From NCBI RefSeq assembly GCF_030866785.1, contig NZ_CP133018.1:1426001-1490000 (forward strand): a DNA stretch of 64,000 nucleotides. Reading direction: 5' to 3'. Source of the DNA: Agromyces protaetiae. GTDB lineage: Bacteria > Actinomycetota > Actinomycetes > Actinomycetales > Microbacteriaceae. The notes under the pieces are model-generated. The model saw only the letters and a program-made list of their open reading frames with translations. It made no database searches and had not been told where the DNA came from. The stretch's first letter is position 1; every line of letters starts with the position of its first letter. The position numbers and the translations under genes are program-made. Below, in pieces: positions 35,425 through 43,875 of this stretch.

Positions 35425-36069
35425 TCAGAAATCGAGCGTGTCGCCCGGCTCGAGCGCCAGGTATTCGCCGCCGCCCTGCTCGGTCGCCCAACGCAGACGT
35501 GCGTTCGACAGATCTTTGCCGGCTCGCGAGAGCACCATCTCGTGGGTCGGGAACGCGCGCTTCGGTGCGACCTCGACGACGTAGTCCATCGACTCCGCGA
35601 TCTTCATCCAGGGGGCGCCGGCCGGCGCCGCGAGCACGTCGACCTCGACGCCCTCCGGCACGCTGAACGAGTCTCCCGCGTAGTAGAGCGCGTCGTTGAC
35701 GAGCACGCCGAGATTGTCGACGACGGGGATCGACTCGTGGATCACCGCGTGCCGGCCGCCGAAGAACCTGAGCCGGAACGGCGCGACCTCGAGCTCGTCG
35801 CCCGCGTGCACCGCTTCGACCTCGATGCCCTTGTCGGCCGCGGCGCGGACGACACCGGCGGGGCCGAACAGACGCACACCGGGGCTCTTGGCGGCGATGC
35901 GCCCGAGTTGCTCGGGTGTCCAATGGTCGTCGTGCTGGTGCGTGATCACGACCGCGACCGCCCCGGAGGCCTCGGTGATCGGCGTCGTGAACTTGCCGGG
36001 GTCGATGAACAGCCGCGAGCCGGAATCCTCGATCATGAGCGCCGCGTGCTCGAACTTCGTCAGTCGCAT
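35425..36069 (-). CDS. Metallo-beta-lactamase-fold hydrolase (UlaG-like)
   Basis: The 214-residue protein has the metal motif ITHQHDDHW (about residues 43-51), later ligands in GGRHAVI and YYAGDSF, and an N-terminal MRLTKFEHAALMIE typical of the UlaG/YtnP-like group of zinc or manganese hydrolases. The substrate is unknown. The ATG at 36069 starts directly at the fold; longer frames cross the divergent promoter of the lipid kinase gene. Confidence 0.85.
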   Translation of the reverse strand: MRLTKFEHAALMIEDSGSRLFIDPGKFTTPITEASGAVAVVITHQHDDHWTPEQLGRIAAKSPGVRLFGPAGVVRAAADKGIEVEAVHAGDELEVAPFRLRFFGGRHAVIHESIPVVDNLGVLVNDALYYAGDSFSVPEGVEVDVLAAPAGAPWMKIAESMDYVVEVAPKRAFPTHEMVLSRAGKDLSNARLRWATEQGGGEYLALEPGDTLDF

Positions 36070-36165
36070 GCGTCGAGCCAACACGAGCGTCGAGCCGGGA
36101 CGCAAGCCATTGCGAACCGTGTCACCTGCGCGGTACGAGGGCGTGCGACTGCCAGAATCGGGAGC

Positions 36166-37068
36166 GTGACCCGACCGGTGGAGCGCCTCCTCGTCGCCGT
36201 CAACCCTGCCGCATCGTTCGGTCGCAACCGCGAGGTCGGCGGTGTCGTGGCCACACGGCTCGTCGCCGAGGGCTACGACGTCCAGCTGATGCGCGAGGCG
36301 AACCTCGAGCTGCTGCGGCGGGAGACCGAGGAGGCGTTCGCACGCGGGGTGGATGGCCTCGTCGTCGTCGGCGGCGACGGCATGGTGTCGCTCGGTGTCA
36401 ATGTGCTCGCCGGCTCCGACGTGCCGTTCGGTCTCGTCGCGGCCGGCACCGGGAACGACTTCGCCCGGGCGCTCGGGGTCCCGCACGACGACCCGGTCGC
36501 CGCACTGGACGCACTCGTCGCCGCGCTCGAGCGTCCTCCGACGGCCGTGGACGTCGCGGTCGCGCGGCACGGCGAGCTCACGACCCGGTACGGCGTCGTG
36601 CTGTCGGCGGGCTTCGATGCGATCGTGAACGAGCGGGCGAACCGGATGGTGCGGCCTCGCGGCCCGAACCGCTACCTGCTCGCCCTGATGCGTGAGCTCG
36701 CGACGTTCCGGCCGCGCGAGTACGTGCTGGAGATCGACGGGGTGCGGCGCACGCAGCGCGCGATGCTGGTGTCGGTGGCGAACACGTCGTCGCTCGGCGG
36801 AGGGCTGCGGATCGTGCCCGACGCCGAGCTCACCGACGGCCTGCTCGACGTGTTCATCGTGCATCCGCTGAGCCGGGCTGCGCTGCTGCGCGTCCTGCCG
36901 AAGGTCTACGAGGGGGCACATGTGGACCATCCCGCGGTCGAGTTCGTGCGGGCGCGTCGCGTCAGGATCGAGGCCGACGGGGTGGTCGCCTACGCCGACG
37001 GCGAGCGCATCGGACCGCTGCCCGTCGAGGTCGACGTGGCTCCGGCAGCGCTCCGCGTCTTCCGCTGA
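36166..37068 (+). CDS. Diacylglycerol/lipid kinase (DagK family)
   Basis: The 300-residue soluble kinase phosphorylates a lipid, probably diacylglycerol, at the membrane face. Motifs are the N-terminal VAVNPAASFGRN, the nucleotide site VVGGDGMVSLGVN, FGLVAAGTGNDFARALG, and the C-terminal SLGGGLRIVPDAELTDGLLDV. GTG at 36166 lies seven bases after CAGAAT and looks leaderless. It may recycle diacylglycerol released during envelope assembly. Confidence 0.9.
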   Translation: MTRPVERLLVAVNPAASFGRNREVGGVVATRLVAEGYDVQLMREANLELLRRETEEAFARGVDGLVVVGGDGMVSLGVNVLAGSDVPFGLVAAGTGNDFARALGVPHDDPVAALDALVAALERPPTAVDVAVARHGELTTRYGVVLSAGFDAIVNERANRMVRPRGPNRYLLALMRELATFRPREYVLEIDGVRRTQRAMLVSVANTSSLGGGLRIVPDAELTDGLLDVFIVHPLSRAALLRVLPKVYEGAHVDHPAVEFVRARRVRIEADGVVAYADGERIGPLPVEVDVAPAALRVFR

Positions 37069-37099
37069 ACGACGGCGTCTTGGCGGGTCCCGCCTCGAT

Positions 37100-37129
37100 T
37101 TGGAAACGCTCTGGAACGTGTGTCATACT
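37100..37129 (+). promoter_or_regulatory. tRNA-Glu promoter
   Basis: TTGGAA (37100-37105) and CATACT (37124-37129) are separated by 18 bases and lie upstream of the tRNA. Confidence 0.75.
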
Positions 37130-37146
37130 CTCTGAGTTGCAAAAAC

Positions 37147-37222
37147 GGCCCCATCGTTTAGCGGCCTAGGACGCCGCCCTCTCACGGCGGTAGCGCGGGT
37201 TCAAATCCCGCTGGGGTCACCA
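37147..37222 (+). tRNA. tRNA-Glu (anticodon CUC)
   Basis: Acceptor GGCCCCA/TGGGGTC pairs with one G-U. The anticodon stem CCGCC/GGCGG encloses loop CTCTCAC with anticodon CTC. The T-arm GCGGG/CCCGC, discriminator A and an encoded CCA (37220-37222) complete it. It reads GAG codons. Confidence 0.96.
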
Positions 37223-37236
37223 GCTGCACAGCGAGC

Positions 37237-37268
37237 AGAACCCCCTCCATCCGGAGGGGGTTCTTCTC
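37237..37268 (+). terminator. Rho-independent terminator of tRNA-Glu
   Basis: AGAACCCCCTCC pairs with GGAGGGGGTTCT around an ATCC loop, followed by TCTCGTTT. It also lies just beyond the stop of the convergent YqhA gene. Confidence 0.93.
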
Positions 37269-37281
37269 GTTTCGGGCGGGC

Positions 37282-38031
37282 TCAGCGGCGAGGTTCGGCG
37301 GGCTCGCGCGGGTGGTCGCCGTTGGGGGATGCCCCGTGCTCGCGGTGCTCGACCGGCTCACCGTGCTCGCGTGATCGGGCCGGGTCGGCGACCGGCGAGT
37401 AGGCGACGGGGAGGCCGTCGTGGATCTCGTGCGGGCGGACGCGGTGATACGACATGCGGTCGATCCAGGCGAGCGCGAGGGCGCTCAGGATGAACACGCA
37501 GTGGATGATGACCTGCCACATGACGCCCGTCGACGTGTAGCCGTCGTCGCCCTCGCCGATGCCGTCGTCGTCGAGGGGGCCGACCTCGATGAACGTCTTC
37601 AGCAGGTGGATGGACGAGATGCCGATGATCGCCATCGCGAGCTTGACCTTCAGCACGTTCGCATTGACGTGACTGAGCCACTCGGGCTGGTCGGGGTGGT
37701 TCTCGACGTTGATGCGCGAGACGAAGGTCTCGTAGCCGCCGATGATCACCATGATGAGCAGGTTCGCGATCATCACGACGTCGATGAGGCCCAGCACGGC
37801 GAGCATGATGGCCGCCTCGTCGAGGTGCGACGGGTCGGCGAGGACCGTCTCGGCGAGATGCCAGAGCTCGAACATGAAGACGACCACGTAGACCGCCTGG
37901 GCGACGATCAGCCCGAGGTAGAGCGGGGCCTGCAACCAGCGGCTGGTGAAGATGAGTCCGCCGATCGCGCGACCCCACGGGGCGGAGCGTGATCCGGACA
38001 GGGGCGAAGGGGGCGTCGTAGGGGCGCGCAC
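37282..38031 (-). CDS. YqhA family (UPF0114) membrane protein
   Basis: The 249-residue protein has helices near residues 30-52, 72-98, 128-150 and 175-195. It carries the conserved stretches FTSRWLQAPLYLGLIVAQ, IGGYETFVSRI and WLSHVNANVLKVKLAMAII of the UPF0114/YqhA family. The function is unknown. It uses GTG at 38031 behind AAGGAGAT. The C-terminal tail is acidic and repetitive (REHGEPVEHREHG). It is divergent from the TerC gene. Confidence 0.85.
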   Translation of the reverse strand: MRAPTTPPSPLSGSRSAPWGRAIGGLIFTSRWLQAPLYLGLIVAQAVYVVVFMFELWHLAETVLADPSHLDEAAIMLAVLGLIDVVMIANLLIMVIIGGYETFVSRINVENHPDQPEWLSHVNANVLKVKLAMAIIGISSIHLLKTFIEVGPLDDDGIGEGDDGYTSTGVMWQVIIHCVFILSALALAWIDRMSYHRVRPHEIHDGLPVAYSPVADPARSREHGEPVEHREHGASPNGDHPREPAEPRR

Positions 38032-38082
38032 GGATCTCCTTTTTCAGTTCAGCGAATGCAGTCTACGTAACCCGCGGTCGGA

Positions 38083-38088
38083 TAGAAT
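38083..38088 (+). promoter_or_regulatory. Leaderless promoter -10 box (TAGAAT)
   Basis: TAGAAT is followed by seven bases (TCCGCGC) and the GTG at 38096. This is the best match to the -10 consensus in the window and fixes the TerC start. Confidence 0.75.
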
Positions 38089-38095
38089 TCCGCGC

Positions 38096-39136
38096 GTGCT
38101 TGCCCTCCCCGCCTGGTTCGAGATCGGGTCACTGGTCGTCCTCACGCTGATCCTCGTCGGCGACCTCCTGCTCGTCCTGAAGCGACCGCACGTGCCGTCG
38201 TTCAAGGAGTCGACCCTGTGGGTCGCGTTCTACGTCGCGCTCGCGCTGGTCTTCGCCGGGCTCATGTTCGTCCTCGGCGACGCCGAGCACGGCGGGCAGT
38301 TCCTCGCCGGCTGGCTCACCGAGTACAGCCTCTCGATCGACAACCTGTTCGTGTTCGTGATCATCATGGCCAGGTTCTCGGTGCCGAGGAAGCTGCAGCA
38401 GGAGGTGCTGATGGTGGGCATCATCATCGCCCTCGTCCTACGTGGCATCTTCATCCTGCTCGGCGCCTCGCTGATCGAGAACTTCAGCTGGATCTTCTAC
38501 CTCTTCGGCGCGTGGCTCGTCTGGACGGCGATCCAGCAGGTGCGCGGCGACCACGAAGACGAGGACTCCGAGACCTTCATCGTGCGGATGCTCCGCAAGC
38601 GCGTGTCGATCACTGACGAGTACGACGGGGTGAAGCTCCGCACCACCGTCGACGGCCGACGGTACTTCACGCCCATGATCATCGTGTTCGTCGCGATCGG
38701 CACGACCGACCTGCTCTTCGCACTCGACTCGATCCCCGCGATCTTCGGCATCACGCAGAGTCCGTTCATCGTGTTCACGGCCAACGTGTTCGCCCTCATG
38801 GGCCTGCGGCAGCTCTACTTCCTGCTCGGCGGCCTGCTCGAACGGCTCGAGTACCTCAAGTACGGCATCGCCTTCATCCTGGCGTTCATCGGCGTCAAGC
38901 TCGTGCTGCACGCCATGCACGAGAACGAGCTGCCGTTCATCAACGGCGGTGAGCACATCGAATGGGCGCCCGAGATCTCGACCTGGATGTCGCTCATCGT
39001 GATCGTGGCGGCAATGGCCGTCGCGACCGTCGCGAGCCTCGTCAAGGCGCGGCTCGACGCGAAGCGGCGCGGCCACACGCTCATGGAAGAGGTCCCGCAC
39101 TTCACCGAGGACACACCGGGCAAGCACGACCAGTAG
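38096..39136 (+). CDS. TerC family integral membrane protein
   Basis: The 346-residue protein has about nine membrane helices with the TerC hallmarks YSLSIDNLFVFVIIM and TTDLLFALDSIPAIFGIT (acidic residues inside membrane segments), then FVLFTANVFALMGLR-like and YLKYGIAFILAFIGVKL segments. TerC/Alx proteins help export or metalate with manganese and other cations. The GTG start gives VLALPAWFEIGSLVVL at the N-terminus. The C-terminal charged tail is longer than minimal. Confidence 0.93.
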   Translation: MLALPAWFEIGSLVVLTLILVGDLLLVLKRPHVPSFKESTLWVAFYVALALVFAGLMFVLGDAEHGGQFLAGWLTEYSLSIDNLFVFVIIMARFSVPRKLQQEVLMVGIIIALVLRGIFILLGASLIENFSWIFYLFGAWLVWTAIQQVRGDHEDEDSETFIVRMLRKRVSITDEYDGVKLRTTVDGRRYFTPMIIVFVAIGTTDLLFALDSIPAIFGITQSPFIVFTANVFALMGLRQLYFLLGGLLERLEYLKYGIAFILAFIGVKLVLHAMHENELPFINGGEHIEWAPEISTWMSLIVIVAAMAVATVASLVKARLDAKRRGHTLMEEVPHFTEDTPGKHDQ

Positions 39137-39282
39137 CCGCGGCATGGGCGATGGGCGGCCGACACCGCGGCGGCATCCGGTCGGCGCTCGTGTTGGTAGC
39201 GTGGTCCCGGCGTGTCCGGTGTCCGGGCCATGGGGGATCGACGTGCGCCGGTGGACCGATGCGGAGAGTACGGAGGTGAGTC

Positions 39283-40158
39283 GTGTCGACTGACGAGGAG
39301 GGCAGATCCTCGCTGCCACACGGGTCGGCGGTCGTCGCGTACAGTGCGCGAACCGACGTCGGCCGGGTGCGGAGCGTCAACGAGGACGCGTATCTCGCCG
39401 CCGCCCCGGTCTACCTCGTCGCCGACGGCATGGGCGGCCATGCCCGTGGCGACGCGGCGAGCCATGCGGTGCTCGAGACCTTCCGACGGCACCTCGAACC
39501 CGAGCGCTCGACGACGCCCGAGCAGGTGCTCGATGCGATCCACTCCTCGAACGATGCGGTCCGCGCGCTGAGCGAGGAGGGCGAGGAGGGCACGGCGGTG
39601 GCCGGCACCACGCTCGCCGGCGTCGCACTCGTGGACGCCGGTGACGGCGAACTGCGCTGGATGGTGTTCAATGTCGGCGACTCCCGGGTCTACGCGTGGG
39701 ATGGGCGCCGGCTCGAGCAGGTCAGTGTCGACCACTCGGCGGTGCAGGAACTCCTCGATGCCGGCGTGATCGAGCCCGAAGAGGCCGAGCGCCATCCCGA
39801 TCGCAACGTGATCACCCGCGCGCTCGGCGCCGACGCGTTCGTCGAACCCGACGTCTGGCTGGTGCCGGCGACCGGACGACAGGTCTTCCTCGTGTGCTCC
39901 GACGGACTCACCAAGGAGGTCGACGACGACACGATCGCCCGGGTGCTCGCCGGCGGCGGCGGCCACGCGGCGGGCATCGCCGGCGAACTCGTCGACCTCG
40001 CACTCGAACGCGGCGGCCGCGACAACGTCACCGCCGTCGTCGTCGAGTCGGAGTGCGGCGACGTCTCGCGCGCCGACGACGAGACCACCAAAGACCGTGA
40101 GGACGCCGTCGGCGGCGACCTCGATGAGACCGCCCCTCGGCGCGGATCCAACGCATGA
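39283..40158 (+). CDS. PP2C-family protein serine/threonine phosphatase
   Basis: The 291-residue cytosolic phosphatase has the metal-binding PP2C motifs GRVRSVNEDAYL, DGMGGHARGDAAS, FNVGDSRVYAW, VLVCSDGLTKEVDDD-like and GRDNVTAVV. It probably reverses phosphorylation by the kinase encoded two genes downstream. GTG at 39283 follows GGAGG, and the stop overlaps the FHA gene by ATGA. It has no membrane anchor, unlike mycobacterial PstP. Confidence 0.93.
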   Translation: MSTDEEGRSSLPHGSAVVAYSARTDVGRVRSVNEDAYLAAAPVYLVADGMGGHARGDAASHAVLETFRRHLEPERSTTPEQVLDAIHSSNDAVRALSEEGEEGTAVAGTTLAGVALVDAGDGELRWMVFNVGDSRVYAWDGRRLEQVSVDHSAVQELLDAGVIEPEEAERHPDRNVITRALGADAFVEPDVWLVPATGRQVFLVCSDGLTKEVDDDTIARVLAGGGGHAAGIAGELVDLALERGGRDNVTAVVVESECGDVSRADDETTKDREDAVGGDLDETAPRRGSNA

Positions 40159-41348
40159 CCGCATACGTACTCGACAGCCAGGATCGCTGGGTCGCACTCG
40201 TGCGCGGGGCGGCGGTGCTCATGCTGCCGCGCACCGCGAACGACCTGCCGGAGCTCTGGGAGGCGCTCACCGCGGCCGACCAGGTCGGCGCCGTGCTGGG
40301 TCGTCTCACCCGCGACGGGCTCGCCGATGTGCCGCCGTTCGCAATGGTCGCGGGCGCCGATCGCCGCCGCGTGATCGTGCGCGGCGGGTTCCGGGTCGTC
40401 GCGGCCGGGGAAGAGATCACGGCCTCGGGCGTCTCGACGTGGGTCGAGCGGATCGTCGCCGCCGATGCACCGTACGAGGTGATCGCGCCGTTCGCGCCGG
40501 TCGCCGACGACCTCGACGCATGGCCCGTCGACGACGGCATGGTTCCTGCCTCGATCGTGCGCTCCGACGAGCTGCCGGTCCACCCGGCGGCGGCGGCGCC
40601 CTCCCTCGAGGCCGCCGGCGCGCCGGCCGATCCTCCGGCGCCCGCCGATCCTCCGGCGCCCGCCAAGGCATCCGTCGAGGCACCGGCCGCGCCGGCCGCG
40701 CCGCCGCCCGCACCGGTGACGGCCGAGACCGCGGTCGTGGCCGAGGAGACCATGGTGCCGCTGGCGGACGACGCGGTCGACGACGCGACGATCGTCGTCG
40801 CGAAGCCACCCACGTCGCCGAAGCCCGCGAAGCCTCCGGCGCCTTCGACATCGGCGACGGTGGCCGATGCGGACCCGGCCGGCGATCACGACGGGCTCAC
40901 GATCGCGGTCACCGCGCTGCAGGAGCTCCGCGGCCGGGCGAAGCGGTCGGCCTCGGGCGAGGCATCCGACACCGGCACGACGGGCGACGCCGACGCGCCC
41001 GCCGGCCTCCCGGCGGTGACGCTCCGTCTGCCCGGCGGCAGCGACGAGCCGCTGACCGGCGAGATCGTCCTCGGACGGTCGCCGAGCGTGAGCCGAGCGA
41101 GCGGGACCTCGCTGCCGCGGCTGGTGACCATCGGTGCGGGGGACCCCGACATCTCACGCAGTCACGTGCGGATCGGCATCGAGGGTGGCACCGTCGTGGT
41201 CACGGACCTGCATTCGCGCAACGGCACGAGCATCCTGCAGCCCGGCCGGGCACCGGTCAAACTCCGGGCCGGCGAGCCGACCCCGGTGCTCGTCGGAACC
41301 GTCGTCGATCTCGGCGGCGGGTGCGAAGTCGCCGTGGTGGCCGGCTGA
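40155..41348 (+). CDS. FHA-domain protein with Pro/Ala-rich linker
   Basis: The 397-residue protein has an unrecognised N-terminal domain (about 1-135), a Pro/Ala linker with a short repeat (ADPPAPADPPAPAKA near 157-171) and a C-terminal FHA domain. ILGRSPS-like, DISRSHVRI and HSRNGT are present, so phosphothreonine binding should be intact. It probably docks phosphorylated kinase or a phosphorylated partner. The gene overlaps PP2C by four bases and the kinase by one base (TGATG). Confidence 0.85.
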   Translation: MTAYVLDSQDRWVALVRGAAVLMLPRTANDLPELWEALTAADQVGAVLGRLTRDGLADVPPFAMVAGADRRRVIVRGGFRVVAAGEEITASGVSTWVERIVAADAPYEVIAPFAPVADDLDAWPVDDGMVPASIVRSDELPVHPAAAAPSLEAAGAPADPPAPADPPAPAKASVEAPAAPAAPPPAPVTAETAVVAEETMVPLADDAVDDATIVVAKPPTSPKPAKPPAPSTSATVADADPAGDHDGLTIAVTALQELRGRAKRSASGEASDTGTTGDADAPAGLPAVTLRLPGGSDEPLTGEIVLGRSPSVSRASGTSLPRLVTIGAGDPDISRSHVRIGIEGGTVVVTDLHSRNGTSILQPGRAPVKLRAGEPTPVLVGTVVDLGGGCEVAVVAG

Positions 41349-43021
41349 TGCGGCGCGCGGCGTCCGATCCGCCCGAGCTGCCCGGATACCGGTACGTGAG
41401 CCTGCTCGGCTCGGGCGGGTTCGCGGACGTGTTCCTCTACGAGCAGCGACTCCCGCGCCGCCAGGTCGCCGTCAAGGTCCTGCTCGCCGACGACCTCACC
41501 CGCGACACGCGTGCCCAGTTCGTCGCCGAGGCGAACCTCATGGCGCAGCTCTCCGCGCACCCCTACATCGTCACGATCTTCCACGCCGACGTCGCCGAAG
41601 ACGGACGCCCCTACTTCGTCATGGAGTACTGCTCGGGTCCGAACCTCGCGGCGCAGGCGAAGCGGTCCCCGCTCGGCGTCGAGGATGCGCTGCGGATCGG
41701 CATCCGCATCGCGGGCGCGGTCGCGACCGCGCACGGCGCGGGCATCCTGCACCGCGACATCAAGCCCGCCAACGTGCTCACCAACGACTACGGCTGGCCG
41801 GCGCTCAGCGACTTCGGCATCTCCTCGACGCTCGAGGGCGACCTGCCGGTGCACACCATGACCGCGGGCGAGGCGGCCGCGACCGGTGGCGGACAATCCG
41901 CGATCGGCATGAGCGTGCCCTGGTCGGCGCCCGAGCTCTTCGACGACGATCCGAGCGCCGACACGCGCAGCGACGTGTTCTCGCTCGCGGCGACCGTGCA
42001 CACGCTGCTCGCCGGCCGATCGCCGTTCGAGATCCCGGGGCGGTCGAACGGCTCGCTCGACCTGATCGGCCGCATCGAGCGCGGCGCGATCACGGCCATC
42101 GGCCGTGCCGACGTCCCGCGGAGCCTGCAGGAGGTGCTGCGCACCGGCATGGCCGTCCGGCCGGCCGACCGCTACCAGAGCGCCGTGGAGTTCGCGCGCG
42201 CCCTGCAGCGGATCGAGCTCGAACTGGGCTACTCGGCCACGTCCATCGAGGTGCCGAACCTGGCGCCCGAGCCGGGCGCCCCCGAGCGCGAGGCTGACTC
42301 GTCCGAGGATGCCGATGAGACCCGCGCGCGGTCGGTGCGGACCGTCCACGCGCAGCCCGGCGACGACGAGACGCGTGCACGCGCCCCGCAGCGGATCGAG
42401 GCGCAGGGCCCGGCGCCCATCGACGCGGTCGACGACCGGACGGTCGTCCGCTCGGCCGCGCCGGCGGCGCAGGCCGTACCGGGCCGGCCGGAGCCCGACG
42501 AGCACACGGTCCTGCGGTCGGGGCCGCGAACCGGCTCGGTCGCCGGGCCGGGTGCGGCCTCGAGTCCTGGGCACGCCACGGCCACCACCCCCGCGACCAG
42601 CGCGAAGAAGTCCCGTGTGGGCGTCGTCGTCGCGAGCATCGCGGGCGCGGTCGTCGTGGCCGCGGTCGGCATCGCGATCGCGGTGGCGGTGACCGCCCCG
42701 CCGCGCACGACCGAGGCCGAGCCGACGCAGCGCGCGACCGGCGAGGACGCTGTCGTCGCGGCGACCGTGCCGCAGCCCTCCGTCGCACCGGGCGTGCCCT
42801 CGGCCGACGGGTCGAGCGTGAGCTTCGCGGTCACGCACGAGCCGGCCGAGGAGGGCGATCGCTATCGTTGGCAGCGCGCCGACGGTTCGGGTGAGACCGC
42901 GGTCGCCGACTCCGGCCAGATCGTCGTCGCGCCGGTGTCGCCCGGGCAGACCGTGTGCATCGACGTGCAGGTGCAGCGCGGCAGCAAGACGTCGGAGACC
43001 AGCAGGGGGTGCACACCGTGA
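41348..43021 (+). CDS. Transmembrane Ser/Thr protein kinase
   Basis: The 557-residue protein has an N-terminal kinase domain (about 12-295): glycine loop LLGSGGFADVFLYE, ATP lysine K43, catalytic HRDIKPANVL (H135-R-D137), DFG in LSDFGISS and APE in WSAPELF. A Thr/Arg-rich juxtamembrane region has several TVR/TR motifs (DETRARSVRTV, DRTVVRS, EHTVLRS), which look like autophosphorylation sites. A single helix at about 423-447 leads to a small extracytoplasmic domain of about 110 residues with two cysteines. It could sense the envelope and signal to the FHA proteins. Confidence 0.93.
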   Translation: MRRAASDPPELPGYRYVSLLGSGGFADVFLYEQRLPRRQVAVKVLLADDLTRDTRAQFVAEANLMAQLSAHPYIVTIFHADVAEDGRPYFVMEYCSGPNLAAQAKRSPLGVEDALRIGIRIAGAVATAHGAGILHRDIKPANVLTNDYGWPALSDFGISSTLEGDLPVHTMTAGEAAATGGGQSAIGMSVPWSAPELFDDDPSADTRSDVFSLAATVHTLLAGRSPFEIPGRSNGSLDLIGRIERGAITAIGRADVPRSLQEVLRTGMAVRPADRYQSAVEFARALQRIELELGYSATSIEVPNLAPEPGAPEREADSSEDADETRARSVRTVHAQPGDDETRARAPQRIEAQGPAPIDAVDDRTVVRSAAPAAQAVPGRPEPDEHTVLRSGPRTGSVAGPGAASSPGHATATTPATSAKKSRVGVVVASIAGAVVVAAVGIAIAVAVTAPPRTTEAEPTQRATGEDAVVAATVPQPSVAPGVPSADGSSVSFAVTHEPAEEGDRYRWQRADGSGETAVADSGQIVVAPVSPGQTVCIDVQVQRGSKTSETSRGCTP

Positions 43022-43722
43022 AGCCGTTGAAGCTCGAGTTCTGCGGGGAATGGACGACGATCGAGCCGGGGCGGCCGTTCGGCATCGGCCGCGAGTCGGA
43101 TCTCGTGATCGACGACAATCCCTACCTGCATCGCACGTTCCTCACGTTGGACGCCGCACACGACCTGTGGTGGCTGCACAATGTCGGCCAGCTGCTCTCC
43201 GCGACCGTCTCGGATGCCTCGGGCAGCGTGCAGGCCTGGCTCGCGCCGGGGGCGCGGTTGCCCGTCGTGTTCCAGACGATGCACGTGCTGTTCAGCGCCG
43301 GTTCGACGACGTACGACTTCACCATCCACGCCGAGGCCGACGTCTACACGACCTCGCTCACCGCGGGGACCTCCGACGCCGGCACGACGATCATGCCGGT
43401 GTCGCTCACGCCCACGCAGCGGCTGCTGATCCTCGCGCTCGCCGAACGCGTCCTCGCGCAGCCCACGGCGGGCCGGGCGACGGTGCCCTCGTCGGCCGAG
43501 GCCGCCGCGAGGCTCGGCTGGAGCATGACGACCTTCAACCGCAAGCTCGACAACGTGTGCGAGAAGCTCGACAAGATCGGCGTGCACGGGCTGCGCGGCG
43601 GGCGCGGCCGGCTCGCCACGAACCGGCGCGCACGCCTGGTCGAGTACGCGGTCGCCACCCGCCTGGTGAGCATCGACGATCTGCCGCTCCTCGACGCGAA
43701 TCTCGAGCAGTCCGCCGGCTGA
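43018..43722 (+). CDS. FHA-like protein with C-terminal helical (HTH-like) domain
   Basis: The 234-residue protein starts at GTG 43018, overlapping the kinase stop (GTGA). The N-terminal half is FHA-like (PFGIGRESDLVID, then NPYLHRTFLTL) but lacks the usual NG turn near the binding site. The C-terminal half (about 140-230) has a predicted helix-turn-helix: SSAEAAARLGWSMTTFNRKLDNVCEKL, ending in a basic stretch RGGRGRLATNRRARL. It could bind DNA under kinase control; this is inference from the helix pattern and position. Confidence 0.7.
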   Translation: MKPLKLEFCGEWTTIEPGRPFGIGRESDLVIDDNPYLHRTFLTLDAAHDLWWLHNVGQLLSATVSDASGSVQAWLAPGARLPVVFQTMHVLFSAGSTTYDFTIHAEADVYTTSLTAGTSDAGTTIMPVSLTPTQRLLILALAERVLAQPTAGRATVPSSAEAAARLGWSMTTFNRKLDNVCEKLDKIGVHGLRGGRGRLATNRRARLVEYAVATRLVSIDDLPLLDANLEQSAG

Positions 43723-43774
43723 GCGAGGCCGCTCGCCGGAGGGTCCACTACCGATCCGGCGGTCATGGGGAGAA

Positions 43775-43810
43775 GTCCCCGTTCTGGGGACAGTCCTCCG
43801 CATGTAGGGT
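43775..43810 (+). promoter_or_regulatory. Promoter with palindromic operator before the giant Ig-like gene
   Basis: TAGGGT (43805-43810) is a -10 box. The palindrome GTCCCC-GTTCT-GGGGAC (43775-43791) overlaps the expected -35 position, and a further GGGGA lies just upstream (43768-43772). A regulator bound there would block or replace -35 recognition. The start codon is about 65 bases downstream. Confidence 0.6.
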
Positions 43811-43875
43811 AGATCGCGGTCCACGCCTGGTGCCGTGGTTCCAAGACGTTCGCGAGGGTGGATCCGGGAGATGGC

